This document shows, piece after piece, positions 4,293 to 6,742 of a DNA stretch of 6,742 nucleotides (the stretch's first letter is position 1; each line of letters starts with the position of its first letter). Below the pieces are notes generated by a model. It had not been told where the DNA came from. It saw nothing but the letters and a program-made list of their open reading frames with translations, and did no database searches. The DNA comes from CAZEVI01 sp964515615. GTDB lineage: Bacteria > Patescibacteriota > UBA1384 > XYA2-FULL-43-10 > CAINNR01. Location of the stretch: positions 1 through 6,742 of the forward strand of contig CAZEVI010000034.1 of the NCBI GenBank assembly GCA_964515615.1, read 5' to 3'. A program made the position numbers and the translations under genes.

Positions 4293-5257
4293 ATTTTTGG
4301 TATCCGCTACAATTATTGGCCGATTGGCTAACTTATCATCTATTTCAACTTAAAATAGAAACACTACTCGCCAAGAGCACTAATTTTTTTATTTTTGAAA
4401 CTTTGAAAATATTTATTCTTTTGGTAGTTATTATTTTCACCATTTCAATAGTCCGAACTTTTTTGCCTCCTGAAAAAATCCGCCGGTTTCTTTCACGCAA
4501 ACATCGATTTACCGGCAGCATTTTAGCTGCGTTATTGGGGATTATCACTCCGTTCTGTTCCTGTTCAGCCGTTCCATTGTTCCTCGGTTTTGTCGAATCC
4601 GGAGTACCACTATCAACAACATTTTCCTTTTTAGTCGCCTCTCCAATGATTAATGAAGTTGCCATAATTTTATTATTTGGAATGTTTGGTATTAAAGTGA
4701 CATTAATCTATATTATCAGCGGTCTCATAATTGCCATACTGGCAGGCTCAATTATCGGAAAAATGAAAGTTGAGGGGCTGATCGCCGAGTTCGTATTTGA
4801 TCACAAAATCAAGATGAAAAATAGTGATCGTCTAATTCAATGGAAAGATAGATTTGATTTTGCAAAAGAATATACTTTTGACATCATTAAAAAAATTTGG
4901 CCATATATTATGATTGGTGTTGGAGTCGGCACTTGGATACATGGCCACGTACCGACCGATTTCTTGGCTCGCTTTGCGGGGAAAGAAAATTGGTATGCTG
5001 TCCCAGTGGCGATTTTAGTTGGCATTCCGCTCTATTCAAATGCCGCTGGCGTAATTCCGCTAATTTCAGTTTTGGTTGAAAAAGGCGTGTCAATTGGAAC
5101 GGCACTGGCATTTATGATGGCGGTTACCGGTCTTTCGTTGCCGGAATTTTTAATCTTGAAAAAAGTAATGAAGACGAAATTAATTTTAATCTTCGCCACA
5201 GTTGTCGGTATCGGAATTTTAATTACCGGATTTTTGTTTAATATCATCTTAAAATAA
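4289..5257 (+). CDS. ArsP-type (COG0701) permease
   Basis: A 322-residue multi-span membrane permease of the DUF318/ArsP_1 family. Key motifs: TPFCSCSAVPLFLGF (87-101), with the Cys pair C90 and C92; the following ESGVPL and SPMINEVA (118-125); and in the second half GIPLYSNAAGVIPL (245-258) and GLSLPEFLILKKV (281-293), which echo the first half as expected for an internal pseudo-repeat. Two helical bundles are split by a charged cytoplasmic loop (about 157-203). Campylobacter ArsP exports trivalent organoarsenicals through conserved cysteines, but most members have no proven substrate, so I do not assign arsP. It overlaps the preceding thioredoxin-like gene by four bases and lacks its own ribosome site; the next gene starts 16 nt after its stop. 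Confidence 0.9.
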   Translation: MNFWYPLQLLADWLTYHLFQLKIETLLAKSTNFFIFETLKIFILLVVIIFTISIVRTFLPPEKIRRFLSRKHRFTGSILAALLGIITPFCSCSAVPLFLGFVESGVPLSTTFSFLVASPMINEVAIILLFGMFGIKVTLIYIISGLIIAILAGSIIGKMKVEGLIAEFVFDHKIKMKNSDRLIQWKDRFDFAKEYTFDIIKKIWPYIMIGVGVGTWIHGHVPTDFLARFAGKENWYAVPVAILVGIPLYSNAAGVIPLISVLVEKGVSIGTALAFMMAVTGLSLPEFLILKKVMKTKLILIFATVVGIGILITGFLFNIILK

Positions 5258-5273
5258 TTAAAAAAAGAGAAAA

Positions 5274-6500
5274 ATGAGTAGTGTATTTGATGAAGTCAAA
5301 ACTCGTATCAGGGAGTTACAAAATTTAATGAATCTTTCAGAAGCAGATGTGAAAATGTTAACGACTCCAAAAAAAGTTGGCAAAAAAATATTGAATGTTG
5401 ACGGAAACAAAATTCCCGCTTGGAGAGTAGCATTTAATACCGCTCTCGGTCCGGCAAAAGGCGGAATTCGTTTTCATCCGGAAGTTTCCGAAGATGAAGT
5501 GAAATCACTGGCTTTTTGGATGTCGCTAAAAAATTCGCTCGCCGGATTACCTTATGGTGGCGGAAAAGGCGGCGTTAAATTTAATCCAAAAGACAAAAAT
5601 AAAAAATATTTGGAGAAAATCAGCCGAGCATATGTTGATGCTTTTTATAAAGATTTAGGAGAAAATATTGATATTCCCGCGCCCGACGTATATACTTCGT
5701 CGGAGATTATGGGCTGGATGCTTGATCAATTTGAGAAAAAAATCGGCCAACACCAACCGGCAATGATTACCGGAAAACCGATTGAACTTGGCGGAATCGC
5801 CCTAAGAAGCGATGCAACCGCTCGTGGCGGATATATTATCATAAAAGAGCTGCTTCATCATTTCAAAAACAGTCCTTCAAAACCGACTGTCGCAATTCAA
5901 GGTTTTGGTAATGCCGGACTAAATATCGCTAAAATGCTTTATCAAGATGAATTTGTTGTTACCGCCGTGTCTGACAGCAAAGGAGGAATTTATGATAAAT
6001 CCGGTCTTGATATTAACAAAATGATCGAAAAGAAAAAAAACGGATCTTCGGTTTACGAATGTCTTGGGAAAAAAATTACCAATCAAGAACTTTTGGAGCT
6101 AGATGTCGACATTCTGATTTTGGCGGCATTGGAAAACCAAATTACCGCCAAAAACGCCGATAAAATCAAAGCCGAACAAATTATCGAATTGGCCAACGGA
6201 CCGGTTGACTCGTCTGCCGATAAGGTACTCTGGGAAAAGAAAATTATGGTTGTCCCAGACATTCTCGCCAATGCCGGCGGAGTCATCGTTTCTTATTTTG
6301 AATGGGCACAAAACAAAACCGGAAATATTTTAGATGAACAATTTTTGGAAAAAAAATTATTTTCGATTATGGAAAATTCCTGGCATCAAGTTTATGGGCT
6401 TTTTAAAGACAGAGGTAATATTGATCTTCGGACCAGCGCTTATATTATTGCCGTTGAAAGAATTCTCAAAGCCGAAAAAGCCAGAGGGAATTTGAAATAA
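5274..6500 (+). CDS. Glutamate dehydrogenase (Glu/Leu/Phe/Val dehydrogenase family)
   Basis: A 408-residue cytosolic oxidoreductase interconverting an amino acid (most likely glutamate) with its 2-oxo acid and ammonia using NAD(P). N-terminal substrate domain: GPAKGGIRFHP (59-69) with K62, and LPYGGGKGGVKFNP (92-105) with catalytic lysine K98; IPAPDVYT (134-141) holds the catalytic Asp D138. The coenzyme domain has GFGNAG (210-215) and VSDSKGGIYD (232-241); D234 at the end of the second strand slightly favours NAD but is not decisive. ELANGP (305-310) and PDILANAGGVIVSYFEW (328-344) are the usual family blocks. Length is normal. The ribosome site is weak (AAGAGA at 5265-5270), and the 16-nt gap suggests co-transcription with the permease. 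Its link with metalloid export is not obvious; supplying glutamate for thiol synthesis or redox balance is speculation. Confidence 0.93.
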   Translation: MSSVFDEVKTRIRELQNLMNLSEADVKMLTTPKKVGKKILNVDGNKIPAWRVAFNTALGPAKGGIRFHPEVSEDEVKSLAFWMSLKNSLAGLPYGGGKGGVKFNPKDKNKKYLEKISRAYVDAFYKDLGENIDIPAPDVYTSSEIMGWMLDQFEKKIGQHQPAMITGKPIELGGIALRSDATARGGYIIIKELLHHFKNSPSKPTVAIQGFGNAGLNIAKMLYQDEFVVTAVSDSKGGIYDKSGLDINKMIEKKKNGSSVYECLGKKITNQELLELDVDILILAALENQITAKNADKIKAEQIIELANGPVDSSADKVLWEKKIMVVPDILANAGGVIVSYFEWAQNKTGNILDEQFLEKKLFSIMENSWHQVYGLFKDRGNIDLRTSAYIIAVERILKAEKARGNLK

Positions 6501-6577
6501 ATTAAATTTCCTTAATTAAATTTGAACTTAGAAATTTTTATATTCCGCACTGATAATTGCAAATTCTGTTTTTGAAG

Positions 6578-6606
6578 TTGAAATTTTTTTCAAATTTTGT
6601 TATGAT
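6578..6606 (+). promoter_or_regulatory. Promoter of the tRNA-Lys gene
   Basis: TTGAAA (6578-6583) and TATGAT (6601-6606), each matching the sigma70 consensus at five of six positions, are separated by 17 bp. Transcription would begin about 6 nt before the mature tRNA 5' end at 6619. Between 6501 and 6577 I see only AT-rich sequence with weak AT-only palindromes that might end the dehydrogenase transcript. Confidence 0.65.
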
Positions 6607-6618
6607 AATATTCGTTAT

Positions 6619-6693
6619 GCACCGCTAGCTCAATGGTAGAGCAGTGGCCTTTTAAGCCATTGGTTCCGAGTTCGAGTCTCGGGCGGTGTACCA
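6619..6693 (+). tRNA. tRNA-Lys (anticodon UUU), CCA encoded
   Basis: A full cloverleaf can be drawn. Acceptor GCACCGC (6619-6625) pairs with GCGGTGT (6683-6689), the first pair being G-U; the D stem is GCTC/GAGC with loop AATGGTA; the anticodon stem GTGGC/GCCAT (one G-U) carries loop CTTTTAA with anticodon TTT (6651-6653); the T arm is CCGAG/CTCGG with loop TTCGAGT. Discriminator A6690 is followed by an encoded CCA (6691-6693). UUU reads lysine AAA and AAG codons, and AAA is very common in the genes of this window. Confidence 0.95.
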
Positions 6694-6732
6694 TCCCACT
6701 TCACTCGAACAAAGTTCGAGTTACGCGGGATG
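6692..6732 (+). repeat. Two-tier hairpin beginning in the tRNA CCA
   Basis: CATCCC (6692-6697) pairs with GGGATG (6727-6732), and inside it ACTCGAAC (6703-6710) pairs with GTTCGAGT (6714-6721) around an AAA loop, the two stems being separated by a symmetric 5+5-nt internal loop. No T tract follows within the window, so it is not a classic terminator. It may be a tRNA 3'-processing structure or one copy of a dispersed palindrome. Confidence 0.6.
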
Positions 6733-6742
6733 TTCCACGAAG

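Noticed and set aside
4290..4331. UGA read as glycine in the host (code 25), extending the thioredoxin-like protein by 13 codons
   Set aside because: The TGA forms a classic ATGA overlap with the permease start, the protein is already of normal length, and no intact gene has an internal TGA.
4345..4665. 106-residue minus-strand open frame inside the permease gene
   Set aside because: It lies fully within a strongly recognisable permease and has a composition typical of an antisense shadow.

Overview
The window is AT-rich and gene-dense, with single-gene or two-to-four-gene operons, short intergenic gaps and a CCA-encoding tRNA gene. Small unannotatable membrane proteins, an IS481-like transposase remnant, a DUF134 regulator and stand-alone metal-handling genes fit an uncultivated bacterium of the Patescibacteria/Candidate Phyla Radiation or a similar reduced anaerobic lineage. 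This placement is inference from style and protein flavour; no 16S or ribosomal protein is present. The standard bacterial code applies: the intact genes contain no in-frame TGA (the glutamate dehydrogenase alone has about 34 glycines, all GGN), and one gene ends in TGA within an ATGA overlap.

Layout. 1-310: 3' end of an IS481-like transposase, cut by the window edge and interrupted by a TGA near its C-terminus, followed by an inverted repeat that may belong to the IS end. 379-407: a perfect-consensus sigma70 promoter (TTGACA, 17 bp, TATAAT) driving an unrecognised multi-spanning membrane protein (446-949). 950-1122: an unusual non-coding block of 7-nt short tandem repeats in two orientations. 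1123-1500: a YvlD/phage-holin-4 type small membrane protein, followed by a likely terminator. 1611-2209: a DUF134 helix-turn-helix protein under a candidate palindromic operator, with a Gly/Arg linker and a Cys/His-rich tail. 2299-3357: a cation diffusion facilitator (CDF) metal transporter that carries the same Cys/His tail with identical residue spacing. 3429-3674, minus strand: a small CPYC glutaredoxin with its own terminator. 3705-3730: a divergent promoter/operator region. 3737-6500: arsR, a CxxC thioredoxin-like protein, an ArsP-type permease and a Glu/Leu dehydrogenase, closely packed in one direction. 6578-6732: promoter, tRNA-Lys(UUU) and a structured hairpin starting inside its CCA.

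How it works together. The centre looks like a metal or metalloid stress island with two modules. Module one pairs a putative DNA-binding protein (DUF134) with a metal exporter (CDF); both end in the same CxCx2Cx5Hx5Cx4Cx2C tail, which suggests a shared ligand or a protein-protein docking element. Module two is an ArsR-controlled set: one perfect 8-6-8 palindrome lies over the promoters of both the divergent glutaredoxin and the arsR-trx-permease operon, so one repressor could control thiol chemistry and export together. The arsR message appears to be leaderless. The points most worth following are the shared tail, the near-perfect 11-nt Shine-Dalgarno buried in frame inside the DUF134 gene (which would yield a free 72-residue tail protein), and the dual operator.
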